Source: Straminergon stramineum (taxonomy: Eukaryota > Streptophyta > Bryopsida > Hypnales > Calliergonaceae). From it: a stretch of 64,000 nt of DNA. Below, piece by piece: positions 36,815 to 50,313 of the stretch (its first letter is position 1; every line of letters begins with the position of its first letter). The translations under genes and the position numbers were made by a program. The stretch lies in the NCBI GenBank assembly GCA_963920665.1, contig OY987268.1, positions 18,044,501 to 18,108,500 of the forward strand, given 5' to 3'. Under the pieces are notes generated by a model. That model was not told the DNA's origin. It made no database searches and saw only the letters and a program-made list of their open reading frames with translations.

Positions 36815-38520
36815 AACAGCACCTCTTCCGTAACTTCAATCTCTCCCACTTCAAACTTCTTCTTCTTCTCCAACTACCAAATTCGGATCAGATCAGAAAT
36901 CGTCCAAACCACCAGCCATCGCACTAGCCACAAGACTCGCCACCGCCGTGTCTGAGCTCAGTTCCCTTTGCAGCAGACACTGGTGGACATAGTACTTGAA
37001 TCTGACACAACAGTACATCAATCTGTCACTGTATCCTGACATAATCTCCACCATTTGTCCTCCTTGACCTGATTTATCAAAGGAATCAAACACTGAGTTT
37101 CGGGATACTGAAAACTAAAATCGCTGCTGCTCCCAAGCGCCGCGGTTCGACTGTTGAAGCCTTCCACCGAATAAATTACAAACTCTTGGCATGATGGATC
37201 CTGAAAACTGGTTGATATGTAACCCGCAATCTAGATTTGGGGATGAGAGAATGTACTTAAAAATGCGAATGGGAGGTGTGTGAGATTCTTAGGAGGAGCA
37301 TCGTGTGTGTGAAGTGGAGAGCCGAAGCCTCAAGAGCTCATTAGGGAGACACGCTGGGCATCGGCGGCTAATGCACATACCTGGGAATGGTTTTGTTTGG
37401 GCAGGGAGATGGTGTTTTTAGACTGGAGGGCCAAAAAAATTTTGTGTTTATTTTGGCACAGAGACTCCTTGAGGATTTCAGTTGTGATGCGGTGGGGGCT
37501 GCTGGGTTATGTGACGACTCGGAGGTGTGATTTGGCGCCAGGGGTAACTGGCTGAAGGGTGGTTACCTACTTAATCATGTGAAAAAAAGAAAGAACAATG
37601 CAGTCACTTAGAGTGACTCAGAAACAGAGGCTCTCATTTGCACTATGTTCTGGCCACTAGGACTCGTAATGATTTAGCAAAGGAGCGAGGCAATTTGTCT
37701 CTTCTCAGTTAAATACCTATTTTTGCCTACTCCTTGAACTCCGATGCAACTAGTGAGTTAAAATTCCTTTGAGTGGCTGTCATCGGAAGTGATTTCATGT
37801 TTTGGAGTGTGAAGTTCCAACAATGCGGGAAGATTCGGACGTTGTAAGTTATTGAATGGCTCTGCTATCAAAAATAGAATGATTCTTCAATACATTAATT
37901 GCAGCTTGCATTCTATATATCCATGAGCTGTTTTAATGGGTTACACATGCTGTGGAAGCCGAGAATTTATGTCAAAAACTTTTGAAACTTGAAAATTTTC
38001 TCCTTTCATTGCATGGGTTGCAAGTTGCACCTGTCATTGATTTGACGACTCGCGTTTTCCCCCTCGAAAATGATAAATTAAAAAAGAGTTTCATCGCATT
38101 CATACTTTGTTCGAAATTTCCAGATGCAACTCATCAAAATTCACCTCCAGTGAGGAGAACAATTGGTAGATTGGTGAATCTTACTTCGGTGGAGAATGTT
38201 AACTGAACTCCAATCCTACAAAGGTACGCCGGAGTACTGTATTTAGCAGACAGGGAGAAATTGGTAAAGGTTTACCATAATATATTTAAGTCAGTCAAGT
38301 TGTTTCAGTTTTGCTCATGTTAGCAATGGAGAGTGAGTGGTGGGATCTGCTAAATACGAACCCGTCCTGCGAATAAGAATTAAGCATTTCAGAGAATATT
38401 CGAGAAATGGAGAGAATCAGACTAAAAATAATACCCTGTAAATATAAGAAAAGCAGCTGCTAATAAACTCGGCATTGCAGCAAATACCTTGAATCCTCCA
38501 GTTGTCTCAACTCTCAAGTC
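36815..38520. other. Promoter region of NRT2 and intergenic
   Basis: The region upstream of the NRT2 start on the minus strand should hold its 5' leader and promoter. I see no clear TATA box. A pyrimidine-rich CTTCTTCTTCTTCTCC stretch (plus strand) lies about 45 bases upstream of the ATG. No gene is recognised further on; the ORF at 37952-38206 has no family match. Confidence 0.4.
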
Positions 38521-38527
38521 TTCATGC

Positions 38528-39105
38528 TTAACCCTAACCCCTCAGGGCTTCGAAGTCCATTTTCTGGACGATGAACAGATTGAAACTGGAGTTTTGTCCT
38601 CCTAACTACTTGGATGAAAGTTATTCTAGTTTGTGGAGATATTTTCCAAAGTTGTTATCCTATCTAAGGGTTGGATTTGGTGTTACTAGAGTACATATTT
38701 TTTTGAAATTAACAATGTGCAAGGATGTCAAGTGGTCAAATTGCATTGACTTTAGTTCAAAACTAGATTTGCCAAAAGGAGGTCATAGATTTAAAGAACA
38801 CAAAAATTTCAAAAAATCACCATGTAAAGAGAACCTCATTTCAAATCCATTCCAACAAATTTTACTCACAAAATGATAATATTTTACTTGTAATCAAATT
38901 TTGAAGGAATTTTGGAATTTCTCTTTCAAAATTTATAAAAAAAGATTGGTGATAACATTGGTGAATCTAATAGTATAGATGGAATCTACAACTTTTATTT
39001 GTATCTTGATTCCAAAATATACTTCCAAATAGTACTTTCTAATGATTTTTCTCAAATCATCAATTCTAGAGATGAATTTGGACATTTAGGGGTTAAAGGA
39101 CGAAG
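38528..39105 (+). repeat. Dispersed repeat, copy 1
   Basis: Matches 47420-48030 collinearly: shared GGTTGGATTTGGTGTTACTA (one difference), GAGTACAT, ATGTGCAAGGAT and, near the end, CATTGGTGAATCTAAT. The left end TTAACCCTAACCCCT and the right end AGGGGTTAAAGG are inverted relatives, suggesting a transposon. The weak similarity of the encoded peptides in the two copies follows from the DNA similarity. Confidence 0.6.
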
Positions 39106-41431
39106 CCCCCATGACGAAGGTAGTCAGCAAAACTGTTCTGATTATTGAACCAATAGGTGCCCTTTGTTTTTCTACAATCAAAACTGAAGTCATCTATTGG
39201 ACACAAAACGTTTGCTTTGATGTTTAAGGGTTAAGATATTAGATTTCTACAAGAATCTGATGTCATCTTGTGAATGGTGTGAGGTGGCGTGGACCCCTAA
39301 GAATCTAATGTGGAAATTGAATTTTAACATCTAAGTGGTTGAATTAGAACTTCACATATGGTATTCATTTCTATAGAAACCTTGTGGCACTATATCCGTA
39401 TTGATCACATTGATACTACACTAATAATGGTATTTAGTATTACCTACACTACTTGATGTTAAGAAGCTAAAGCTTTCATTCTTTATGAACATTTTACCAA
39501 AAAAAAATTATTTGGTACCCATATTTCCATAGCTATAGGGCAAGGTTGCCAAATTGTCAATCTTAATTACATGCAAAAATTTATGGGAATTATTTTTTCG
39601 AAAACAAGAATTTTTATGATGATAAAAAAATAATAATGACTAAATAAAATTTAGTTTTAGCATTCATCAAACCTTATGTTTTGGGGGAAAAAAATTATTC
39701 CAACTAAAAGGTGCTAATTTTGTCCAACGCTTATAGTATTAAGAAGAAAAGAATCTCTATAAACATAGTTGGTAATAATATTCATTTGAAGGGTACAAAC
39801 TTATAGTATTATTTAATTGATTAGTGTAGGTAATTTTGAACATATTTATTAGTGTAGGTGTGAGCCCTCAAGTTGGCACTTGGAACTTAGGGTTTTCTTT
39901 TTTTCGTTTTAGTTAGTATTTTAGTGTAATTATATACAAAAATGCATAAAAAGAGTATTTGAGTGGTATTTGGCAGATGTCCCTACCAATACAATGAGGG
40001 GTCATCCTAGAAGTGTAGAGTATATAAAATACTCAAATTTCATACTTCTAATGCCTAGTTGAAAGTCTGAGAGGTTGATTAAGTATTTTCGAGAAAATTA
40101 AGGGTTTGAGTGTTAGCCAGTCCTAGTAGTTGTCCATGTTAAACTAGGTCTTATAATTGCATGTGACAAGCTGGCTAAGTCCATTTTAGGTCTAGAGAGT
40201 CTAGTATAGATCACCATCCAATTCATAAAGAATTTGGATTGGTAAGTTCTTATTTGTAGGTAACTTATAGAAGAATTATCCAATCTGCAAATAAAGTGAT
40301 GGGAAAGCGACTAGAGTATGAAGAAAGGTGCTTTACTACAAAAGCATGCCAGGAGCCAACATTGGAGCCGATGTTCCAAGATTCCCCGATACAAGAATAA
40401 TTTCCCCCTCGAGCAGAATTTATAAGGGAATTGCTAATTTTAGCTTCCCTATGAATAGTGCAAAGTGAAATGTAATGTTGCACTTTGGTTTTGGAAGTTT
40501 CCTAGAAGCTACCCAAAAAGTTTCGGAATTTCCCGAAACAATTACAATGACTCCATGGGAAGTCAACTGCCTTTGAACATGATCGTAAATTCCTAGGAAT
40601 TACTCATGTTGTGGTAAAATCCCACTAAAAATTAGGATAGTTTTTTGTGTGCTAATAAAGCGTTCCACAAAGTTTGAAGACATTCTGACATTCCTAGGTA
40701 CCAGAATCGGCAACGACAATGGATTTTTGAAGAATTTACAACTTTACGACGGGTTGATCGGCGTACCAGGAGATGGCGGTGTCCAAATGACATGAATGAG
40801 GGGTCTTTTCTTACTCCCACGAACCTTCTAAGTAACCCTAGATAGATGGTTTCTTCAAAGGAAACAAATTCCAAAAGTTAGAGTTTTCACCTTTCTTTGG
40901 AGTTACCATAAGTTGATTTTATACTTACGAAGGGCTGGGAAGAAGGGGGTAGGGGGTCCTAGAGGCTAATTGGGGTCTTCTAAACACAATGGCGCAATCG
41001 TTTTTCAATTTGGAGTTGTTCCCTAGAAGATAGGAGGGGTCCAACAGTAGGTTTGACTTTTTTATAGTAATTAGTGGTAATTCAAAGTTAATTTCGCAAA
41101 TATCTTTTGGAAAACTGAAGATTGGATTTGGGTAAGACCTCTTTTCTTATGTAACAATCCATCTTTTGTTTAAGGAAAGACAATTTAGAAATACTTTGGG
41201 TTAATTAGCAAAATATCTAGGTTAATTAGGGTTATTTTCAAAATATCTTTGGGAAAAGATCTTGGATTTGATTTAGCCAAGATTTATTAGCTAAATGGAG
41301 AGGGTTCTAGAGAATTCTTCCATTAAACAAAGGTTATTTTGGAAGTACGTTAGGATAGTTTAGGAAATATCTCAGGATCAAAAGTAAATGTTTTTCCACC
41401 GACAACTTACCAGGGAGGGGCCTGGGACAAG

Positions 41432-41438
41432 TATAAAA
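41432..41438 (+). promoter_or_regulatory. Orphan TATA box
   Basis: TATAAAA stands in a GC-richer context between CCTGGGACAAG and GGCCCTTCCCTCGAGG. There is no gene downstream. Such a box is typical of an LTR promoter. Confidence 0.4.
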
Positions 41439-41851
41439 GGCCCTTCCCTCGAGGTTGTTGGTACCCTCATTCTTATATCTAACTTTTGCTTTTGTGCTAC
41501 CGGCGTGGTCGAAGCACTGACCCAAATCAAGATCCGACCTAATTTTCATTCTAAGTCTTGATTTGCACACTTTGAAGGACAAAAGGGTCCCTTCAAAGTG
41601 ATTTCTATTTTATTTCTTTAAAGTTCTCGAGGCTAAGCCTCCATTTCCCTTGATTTGTGAGAGTTTTGGAAGGGATAGACCTCCAAACTCTAATTTAGTT
41701 TAAGATTTCTTGAATACTAACAAATTGTGCTCATTACAACAGAATTTGGTGTTAATAGACTTAAGGCAGTGAAGTTTGACTTTGCCAAAAGTTTATTAAA
41801 CCAACCTTTGCCCAAAATTTGTTGTATAATGGAGATTGGGACTTTAATTGC

Positions 41852-41980
41852 TAAAGTTCGGTTTAAACGCTGTCATGCGTATCTCCTTTAGTGATTAAAC
41901 TTGGATACTTTGAAATTTTGAGGAATTAATCTTTAATGTTCGGTTAAACACTGTCAAGTGTACCTCCTTTAAAGATTGAC
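41852..41980 (+). repeat. Short tandem duplication
   Basis: TTCGGTTTAAACGCTGTCAT at 41857 recurs as TTCGGTTAAACACTGTCAAG at 41939, each followed by a TACCTCCTTTA-like phrase, with spacing of about 82 bases. Confidence 0.6.
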
Positions 41981-44545
41981 TTTCAAAATACTAAAATTTG
42001 ATTATTAACAAGGTGTATGCCTAGGGTTGCCCCTGCATGGCAAAGCTTTGACTTTGGAAGATTTGAAATTGACACTTGGGAAAATTTCCTTATTTGCATG
42101 CTTGGAAAAATGCTCTATAGGTGTACTACTTAGGAACATTTGATTTAGTGAGAAAGATTAGAGAAAAGTAGTCAAAATTCCTTAGTTTGAACTCTTGATA
42201 AAATCCTTAGTAGTAGTTAGAGAAATCCAAAATTTAGATTAGTTTCCCTTTAGTTAGAGTCATTAAAATCATCCCAGGAAGAGATTTTTAATTAGCTTAG
42301 GATACTTAGTTGTTTAGTTTTAACTTTTCCCAAAAATCCCAAAAATTAGATTGTTAGTTTGAAATTTACAAAGTTCCAAGACCCACCAAAATTGATTAGT
42401 TTTAGTTAGAGAATTAATTGAGTCTTTAGGCTTGGAAATTAGATTAGTCAAAAGTCCATTAATTTATTAGCTTAGTGAAAATTAGCATAGCGGAGTTGTG
42501 AACCAGTAACCAGTATGAAATGCCAGAACCAAGGAACTTCACCGAATAACCAGTTCAATCCAAATTATAACCCAACCAACTGGACTGACCAACAAAGGAT
42601 CAGTACCAGAGCATGACGAGGACCCAACCAGACGGAACAAGTAGTAGGACGAGGACCCAACTGGACGGAACCGGACAGGCTGTTGGCCAACGGCGCCTCA
42701 CCATGTGGCGGAGTCAAAATTGTGGAACAGGGGGCCGGGGCAACACAACGGAGCCAGCAACGAAGAGACAAGGAGCAAGAGCTAGGGAGCGGACTCAGAG
42801 AAGGAGAAGCCAGGGAGCAAAAAGCCAAAGGGTAAGAGCTCAAATTCCAACTGCATTAATTTGATGCAACTTGGAATTTTAAAAACTCATGAGTCCTTAA
42901 GTTAATGCAATCATTTTGGGTGTCACTTAAATTTGCTTAGAATTCTCATCTATTCCAAAGTCACAACAAACTTGCAAAACAAAGAACAATGAATTGACAT
43001 AACAAATGAGAGAGTTGAAGAGTTGAAGAAGGTTGGAGACGAAAGGAAGAAGAAGAAGAATAAAAGGAATCTAACTAATTAATAAGGTAAGAATCTAGTG
43101 AATTTTATTTTATTCTCATTACTATTCATTAAATTGTTGGTTAGTCATTAATTAGGATTCTTTAGGGATTAGAAGGCTAGGCTTTGGTTAGGTTTTGTTT
43201 TATTAGGCTTAATAAGACAAATAGATAAAGACAAAACACCAACTAATATCTTTTGGACAATTAGGAAATTACAAGATAATTAGGATTTATTAGATTAGAT
43301 TTGATTTAGCGGATTTCAAAGGTTTTGAAGTAGTAAAATAATTTCTAATTAATTAGGAATTATTTTAAATACAACCAAAATTAATTAAATCCCATAACCA
43401 TTAGTAGGAAAAGAAAAATTGAAATTGAAGTACAACATTGAACGAGAATTAATTTCAAATTGTGCGATGAATGAGCAAAATGGAGGATGGAGCGGGTTAC
43501 TACGAAACCATTCATCTCGTGATCCTCGAGGACAATACGATCGATCACTTCATGGGAAAGGTACATTAAAATTCTTTATATTTCATTTCTTTTAATTTCA
43601 ATTTGATTAAAATTTCACTTGATAAAATAAACCATTGGAAACTTTAGGAAAATTAGAAAAGAAAATTAATATTTAAAAAATTAAAAATTAAAATTGTTCG
43701 TTTAGACTAAGAAATAATTAATGAATGAAATTTAACTCGTTAGACTTTTAAAAAAAAATTCATTCATTAATAATTTTTAAGAATTTAGTTTTTTAGTGTC
43801 TTACCTTGTTGGGAAGGTAATTTCTGAATTTTCATAAAACCCTAAAAAAACATAATTTTAGAATAGGAAGTTTGATTTAAATTAGAATAGAAGATAATTA
43901 AAAAGAATTTCTAAAGAATCTTTAAGGAATCATTTAAATTAGGAATCGATTAGGGAATCTTTTAAAGATTCCAAAACCTATTTTCATTTAAAAAATACTT
44001 TGATTTTAAGTGAGAAAAGGTTGGATGAAGTTTGATCTTAATTTGGATGAAGTTCCTTAATTAGTGGTCAAATTAGGTTTAGTCTTAGAATTAGGTAACT
44101 AACATAACTAACAACTTAACCCTAAAATTTAGATTTATTTCAATTAGTTTTACTATTTTGAATTCGTGGATGAAGGTTGTGATGTAGTTTGGGGATCAAT
44201 ATTTCATCCATTCATTTCTTTTATTAGGAAAGTCAGAATTTAACTTGCTTTATCATTCTAGAAAGGGAAAATTACATTTTACAAGTTAGGTTAGATTGAT
44301 TTAGTTTGAATTCATCTTTTGATTAATTATTTGATTAGTTATTTGATTTCGTTAACCATAGTTTAAAAATTAGGATTTAACCGATTTAAGTTCAATTTGG
44401 ATATTTAAAAACAAAGTATCCATTGCTTGGAAGGCACAAATTGAACTTAGATTAGAAACACCCTAAGGAAATTGATTTAACAGGCCGTTAGAACTCGTGT
44501 GCACGTTTTAACTCAAAGGGTGGAGTTTAAAACACTCACAATAGG

Positions 44546-44574
44546 TAATATTGATATTTTGAATATCAATATTA
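44546..44574. repeat. Perfect 13-base palindrome
   Basis: TAATATTGATATT and its exact complement AATATCAATATTA flank the loop TTG. Confidence 0.7.
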
Positions 44575-44599
44575 GTGTATTGGTATACTACTTTTCCAT

Positions 44600-47419
44600 A
44601 ATTATAGTATATGTGACATTAATTCACCAAAATGATATTTTTTTAAATTATTGCAGGAAGAAATATTACAATATTGAACTTATTCTATAACAATTTCAAA
44701 AGACTATAGTAATTTGTCCTAGGTACCAGTAGGGTGGACATTAGTGTGAGCATAAAACTTTTAATTTGTGAAAATTGGTACAATACATAAATATTTCAAT
44801 TCATGAACTTAATACACCAATTCAAAATCATAGTGGGATTTGAGTAAATTAATGCCACATGCACTACTAGAATAAATCAAAGCAGTTGAATTGGTCCAAC
44901 TCTAGAGATTTTAAAATTTTGAACATAAAAAGTATGTATTTAATCAATTGTCATTGATAGCTTTGATAGTAACAAAGTTCTTAGATAGAAACAACATTGG
45001 ACTTTCTATCTAAGAAAAACTTCTACGAAATGGTTATTTTTTGTAACTTTACATATTCAAACTTAAACCTTCACACCACTTGTACAATTCAATTTGAATA
45101 GCATCGTTTTTCTTCATACCTAGTTGCAACATGTTGTTGCAAGGTTTTAAAAATATTTTGTAGTACTACTATGTACAACAATAAGTAGGATTTATTTGCA
45201 ACTTCTTGAATAGGAGATTTTTGACAATTTTTGCCTAAATCAAATCTAAACATTGTCTCCTTCTACAAAACAACATCCCTTGAATTTTGGAAATTCAAGG
45301 GATTCCCTAAAGAGACAAATCTTTACTAAGTTTTGCTTCTTGGCATCTATTGTATACTTCTATATGTGTTAATTCACAGAAGGGGGCAAAAGCTTTGAAT
45401 GATTTCATTGTTTTGATAACAAGAACACATGTGCCCCAAGGTAACATAAAACTTTCTTTTTTTAAAAGTATATTCACATCTAAATTACATTTTGAATTTA
45501 CAATCTTTAAAAATTCTCCATATGCCAAAATTATGTATACGGTAATTGCCCAAAAAATTTTCATAATTATATGGCGACTTGAAGTTGTTGTAACTCTGCA
45601 CAAATTGCCCACATACAATGTAATTATTTTTTATTATATCCTTGTTTACAAAATGTATACGTGGTCAAGATTTCTTCTTCTACCAAACAACAGCCCTTGA
45701 ATTTCCAATTTTTCTGACAAAGTATCCCCCAAAATAAATAGTTCCTAACTCATGTGGAAACTTGTGAAGTATTCCAAGATGTTGTGAGTCTCCATTCAAA
45801 GATTGTCATTTCACAAACTATCATTTGCACAAAGCAAAAAACTTTACAAATTGAATATTTTTGCATATTTAATCATAGGATCTTGCACTAAACTAGTATA
45901 AGAATTTATAGGAAAAAATTCAGAAACTTTTACCATAAAGAATGCAAGATATTTGTGTTTAAAGTGAAGAAAATGGGTATTTGTGTACATTCCATGGCTA
46001 CACTATTTGATTTTGAATCTTCTTAACTTCAAATTTTTGCACTACATATTTTAAATTAAAAAATAAGAATAATAAAGAATTGAGTTCAAAGTCTAGTAAA
46101 AGAAATTAAAAAAAAAAAGTGATTTTCATTCTTAAAATTTTTTTTGAGTAGAACTAAATATAAGATAATAAAAAGAAAAACTAACACATTAGAATGCACT
46201 CATCCCAATGGTGATTTTAATTAAACAATCAAAGTATTATTATTATTTGTTGATGACATCTAGGTATGTCCTCTAAGGAGATAATGAGTCAAAACAATGA
46301 ACTAATAATAACATCACAATATTATACACTAATTAGAATAAAATGTTGTTATAGACCTATTAGTAAAGGAAATTGATCAACTTCCAAGCTTTACTGGTAT
46401 TTTTATTTATATTTACTCAAATTGTAATTTTTTGACAATAATTTTGTAGTAATGTCATATCTTTTAATTTTTTTATACTACAATTAGATTGTATAACAAA
46501 ATTCATTTTGTAAAATTTTATTTTTAATAGATTTATTTCACTTGTGCTTCTATATTTGAAGATGTTCCAGAATACCATATATTATAATACATACATTCAT
46601 TACAAAGACTAAGTTTTTGAAACCTCATATATATATATATACACACATTCACCTAGAAGTTTCATTTTTTTATATGTATATAGCATATGTGGGAGATAAG
46701 GATTTTTTGGAGGTGCTTCAATTGTCTTTTAGAATCTCAAGCACACAAAACAAAAATAAATTTAACAAGAATAAATTAGAAAAAATTATAATTAAAGTAT
46801 TGTAATTTTCTTAAATCTTCAATTTTTGATAAAATTTTGAAGCATTATTAGAAAAATATAGAAAATTTTCATCTTATGTAATCCCTTAAAGTCAAGGGGC
46901 GTCCAAATTTTCGAAATTATATTGATGTATTATATAATGTAAGTTAGAATAATAATTTAATTATGACTTTCAAATAATAGTTGTAAAATATGATTGATAG
47001 ATCACATCCATATGGTTAAATCAACTAATTCACAAACCAATATTTTTCAATGAAATTTGAAGCTAGATATTGCAAATTACTTCTAAAATCAAAAGTAGAT
47101 TGAATATTTGTGATTCACACAAGAATTTTGTTCCTTTTGGTCAAAATGTCAAATTTTTATCATTGTGATTTTTATTTTTTATTCATGTTATTTTTGAAGG
47201 ATCATTTTTTGAACTCAATATGTTACTTTTCAAGGTCATAACTACTAGTACCCTTTGAAGTTTAGAATATTTACAAAGCAGAATCTTCAAAATTTGTACC
47301 CTACAAATGTTAGAGAACAAACACAAGAATCTTTACAAAAATTGATGGATTCAAAAAGGCATTTTTGTGTGCTTAGAATGTATTTGCATTATTCCGTTAT
47401 TCAAAATTTCATTGCCTAG
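44600..47419. other. AT-rich gene-free stretch
   Basis: No gene is recognised. The overlapping ORFs of about 100 codons on both strands at 45307-45700 have no family resemblance. Similar phrases (CAACAKCCCTTGAATTT) occur near 45271 and 45690. Confidence 0.45.
45276..45302. repeat. Perfect 12-base palindrome
   Basis: TCCCTTGAATTT and AAATTCAAGGGA are exact complements around TGG. Confidence 0.7.
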
Positions 47420-48030
47420 TTACTTTCTAGATGATGAATAAATTGAAACTCAAATTTCATCCTTATTATTGTTTGAATGAAACTCATCCTAATTTGCGGA
47501 GATACTTTATCAAGTCATTATCCTATCTAATTGTTGGATTTGGTGTTACTAGAGTACATTTTTTTCTAAAATTACAAATGTGCAAGGATATCATGTGGTT
47601 GACCAAGCTAAAATTGCATTGACTCTAGTTCAAAATTGGATTTGCAAAAATGAGGTCATAGATTTCAAGAACCAAAAAATTTCAAAAAACCACCATCATT
47701 TTACGAGAACTTCATTTCAAATTCCATTCCAACAAGTAGTCAAAAAATGAAAAAAATAATAATATTTTTATAATTATTATCATTCAATATCACTTAGAAA
47801 ATGATAATATTTTGATTTGTAATTGAGTTTTGCAGGAATTTTGAATTTTCTTTTTCAAAATTTATAAAAAAAATATTGGTGATAGCATTGGTGAATCTAA
47901 TTGTATAGATGGAATCTAAAACTCACAATCTACAACTTTTATTGTAAATGAATTCTAAAATACTCTACCAACTAGCACTTTATAATGATTTTTCTCAAAT
48001 TGCCAATTCTTAGGGGTTAAGGGTTAATAT
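47420..48030 (+). repeat. Dispersed repeat, copy 2
   Basis: Collinear with 38528-39105. Its right end reads TTAGGGGTTAAGGGTTAA, an inverted relative of the left end of copy 1; its own left inverted end is missing or decayed. Confidence 0.6.
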
Positions 48031-49638
48031 GCAAATTGAAAAATGAAACCAATTATAACAAATAGAATTATACTATATACATATTTACATTTTAATGATG
48101 AAAAATTGTATATTTAAAAATGATCTTTTCTAAAAGTTTAATGTGTTCATATATAAAAATAAGACTTTCATTTTCACATTTTATATACAAATTTACCACA
48201 TAGCATGCAAATAACATTGAAAAGCTAATGATTGCTATAAATCAAAATAATAAATCTCCATCAAAAGCTTACAATTCAACAAAAAGAGTATAAATTTACC
48301 TACAACTTTATGAATAGTCATGCAATATATATATAGAAATTTTTTTTTTCTATTTTTTTTTTTAAATTATTTTTTTCTATACTTGAATAAAATAATTGAA
48401 AATACAAAAAATTTCATGGATTTGTCTAAAACATCTTCAACTTATAGTTTTCCCCAACTCCTAAATCACATTACAAATTTCTTCTAAATTTTTCAAGAAG
48501 AAAAGTCCATTGCAATTCCTACTATTATTATTTGTCAATGTATGAATTGTAGGTGTTTTCATTCTACAACTTTCATTATGCATAGGGCTTACCACTCAAT
48601 TGTGTCATTGAATGATTGGCAAGCTCATTATCATGACTCATCTGTTCAAAGATGATACACAATGTTACTTATTTCTTATTGTACAAGTACAATCTTCATA
48701 TTGCAAGACCCATATAGTGAAATTATTCTACACTATTGTAGGATATTGTGTACTTTGGAGGTGGAAGCATCGACATTTTTAGATCATAGAGGAAGATAGC
48801 AATATGCAAACAATATCACTACTTGTACTTGGAGATCTCAATATGTGCTCTCTGATCTTAAGTGTACAAATCTTAGTTCATTGAAATAAAATATTGCTTC
48901 AAAATCATTATTTTTAGTATTTGTTGGAGGTTTGTTGAACTTTAAACTTCAAAGCTTCATTAAACATAGTTACTTGCTTACATTGCAAATAATTTTATCT
49001 GAGATTTTTTTTATGTTTCATTTAAGGCAACCTATTGCAAGCTACATACTTGAGGTTCCAAATGTAGTTCAAGAAGCAAAGGAAAATATTAAAACACCAA
49101 GTTAAAGAATGGACAAAAATGACAATTTACATTGTGTTACAATCCATGCTACATATGAATGAGAACCAATGAAGATCCAAGAAAATTGAGTTGCCCAAGA
49201 CATTGATTGTTAACAAAATTTCCCTTGTTGCCTAAGAATCAAATTGCAACCCTACAATTTGACACTGCATTTGCATATAGAAGTGAGTAACTTACAATTA
49301 TAATTTCACCAATAACAAAGTTGCCCTAGTGGACAAACTATACAAATTTGTTATTGGGGTGAGACATACAACCAATATCTGGTCAAAAGATTGGCCTTCT
49401 ACTTCCCCAAGTGTTTATGAAAAGATTTGGTTAGTAATCATTTACCAAATAGAAGGGAGCTTTGACTTGCCTCTCTAGAAAAACTTTTGAGATTGTAAAA
49501 CCTTATTGTTTGTAAGGTGTATTCATGAATGCTTGGTGGATTTTAATTTCATTACTTGGAACCTATGTACTTTGAACCTTTGCATCTTAATTGATGTATG
49601 TGGGAAATTGAAGATCCTTAGCAATATCACTTGAATAA
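48031..49638. other. AT-rich gene-free stretch
   Basis: No gene, RNA or element boundary is recognised. Confidence 0.5.
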
Positions 49639-50313
49639 AGGTGATTGCAAGAAAGACTTGTCCTATTTCTTGTCTTCTTGCCCTTGGAAAAGTGGTTTTG
49701 TGCTCATAACTTTGTCATCCTGAAATTTGAAAAAAAGGTAGATATAGAAGTTTCAGACATTCCATAATTTTTTCAAATTTTTTCAAATTATTTTACTATA
49801 TTTAACCTACCCCCGGTTGAATGTCTATTTTGGCCATTTGGGGGGGGCCAGGGTAGTACTATTTTCGACCCAAAAATGCAAATTGGAAGCCACAAATTGG
49901 AGATGTTGGAGGTGTACTATCCTTTCTAAGATTGACAAAGAGTTTTTGTGAAAATAGCAACATGTTGGTTGTGCACATGGGGTCAAAGTGACCTTCCTTT
50001 GTGCAAAGGCTACAAAGAGGGAAAAAATTTCCTACGTGAATTTTTTGGTGCATTGGGAGTGCAATCTTCTCTAGCAAAATTGCTTTTTTTATGGAATTTT
50101 TTTGAATTTTTTTTGAATTAATGTTGTCAATGGCTATTGCAATACTCCATAGTAGTCTATAATACTACGTAGTACTAAATCAACGGTTCAGATTCACAAG
50201 CACATTGTTGATGTGCGAATTTGACAGGTCTTCTTAGTATTGCCAGTCCTATAACCTATGACCAAAAATTGCGATTTTGATAAAAAAACGTGAAGTGTTT
50301 CTTGAAATCACCC
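49639..50313. mobile_element. GGTGA-end element (copy 2)
   Basis: Left end AGGTGATTGCAAGAAAGAC; right end reversed GGGTGATTTCAAGAAACAC. The bases ATAA flank both sides (49635-49638, 50314-50317), fitting a 4-base duplication, although 5 or 6 bases are possible because the sequence continues with A and G. Non-coding, 675 bases, related inside to copy 3. Confidence 0.8.

Larger units (their letters stand above)
39106..44500. other. Gene-free stretch with scattered repeat structure
   Basis: No protein gene is recognised. Notable features are an orphan TATA box (41432-41438), a duplicated segment (about 41852-41980) and a 37-base imperfect direct repeat (about 42613-42670). The composition suggests a decayed LTR retrotransposon, but no polymerase or gag domain and no primer-binding site could be identified. 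Confidence 0.4.

Noticed and set aside
42565..42864. Overlapping ORFs on both strands that could be gag-like
   Set aside because: Composition follows a local direct repeat and no zinc knuckle or capsid motif is visible.
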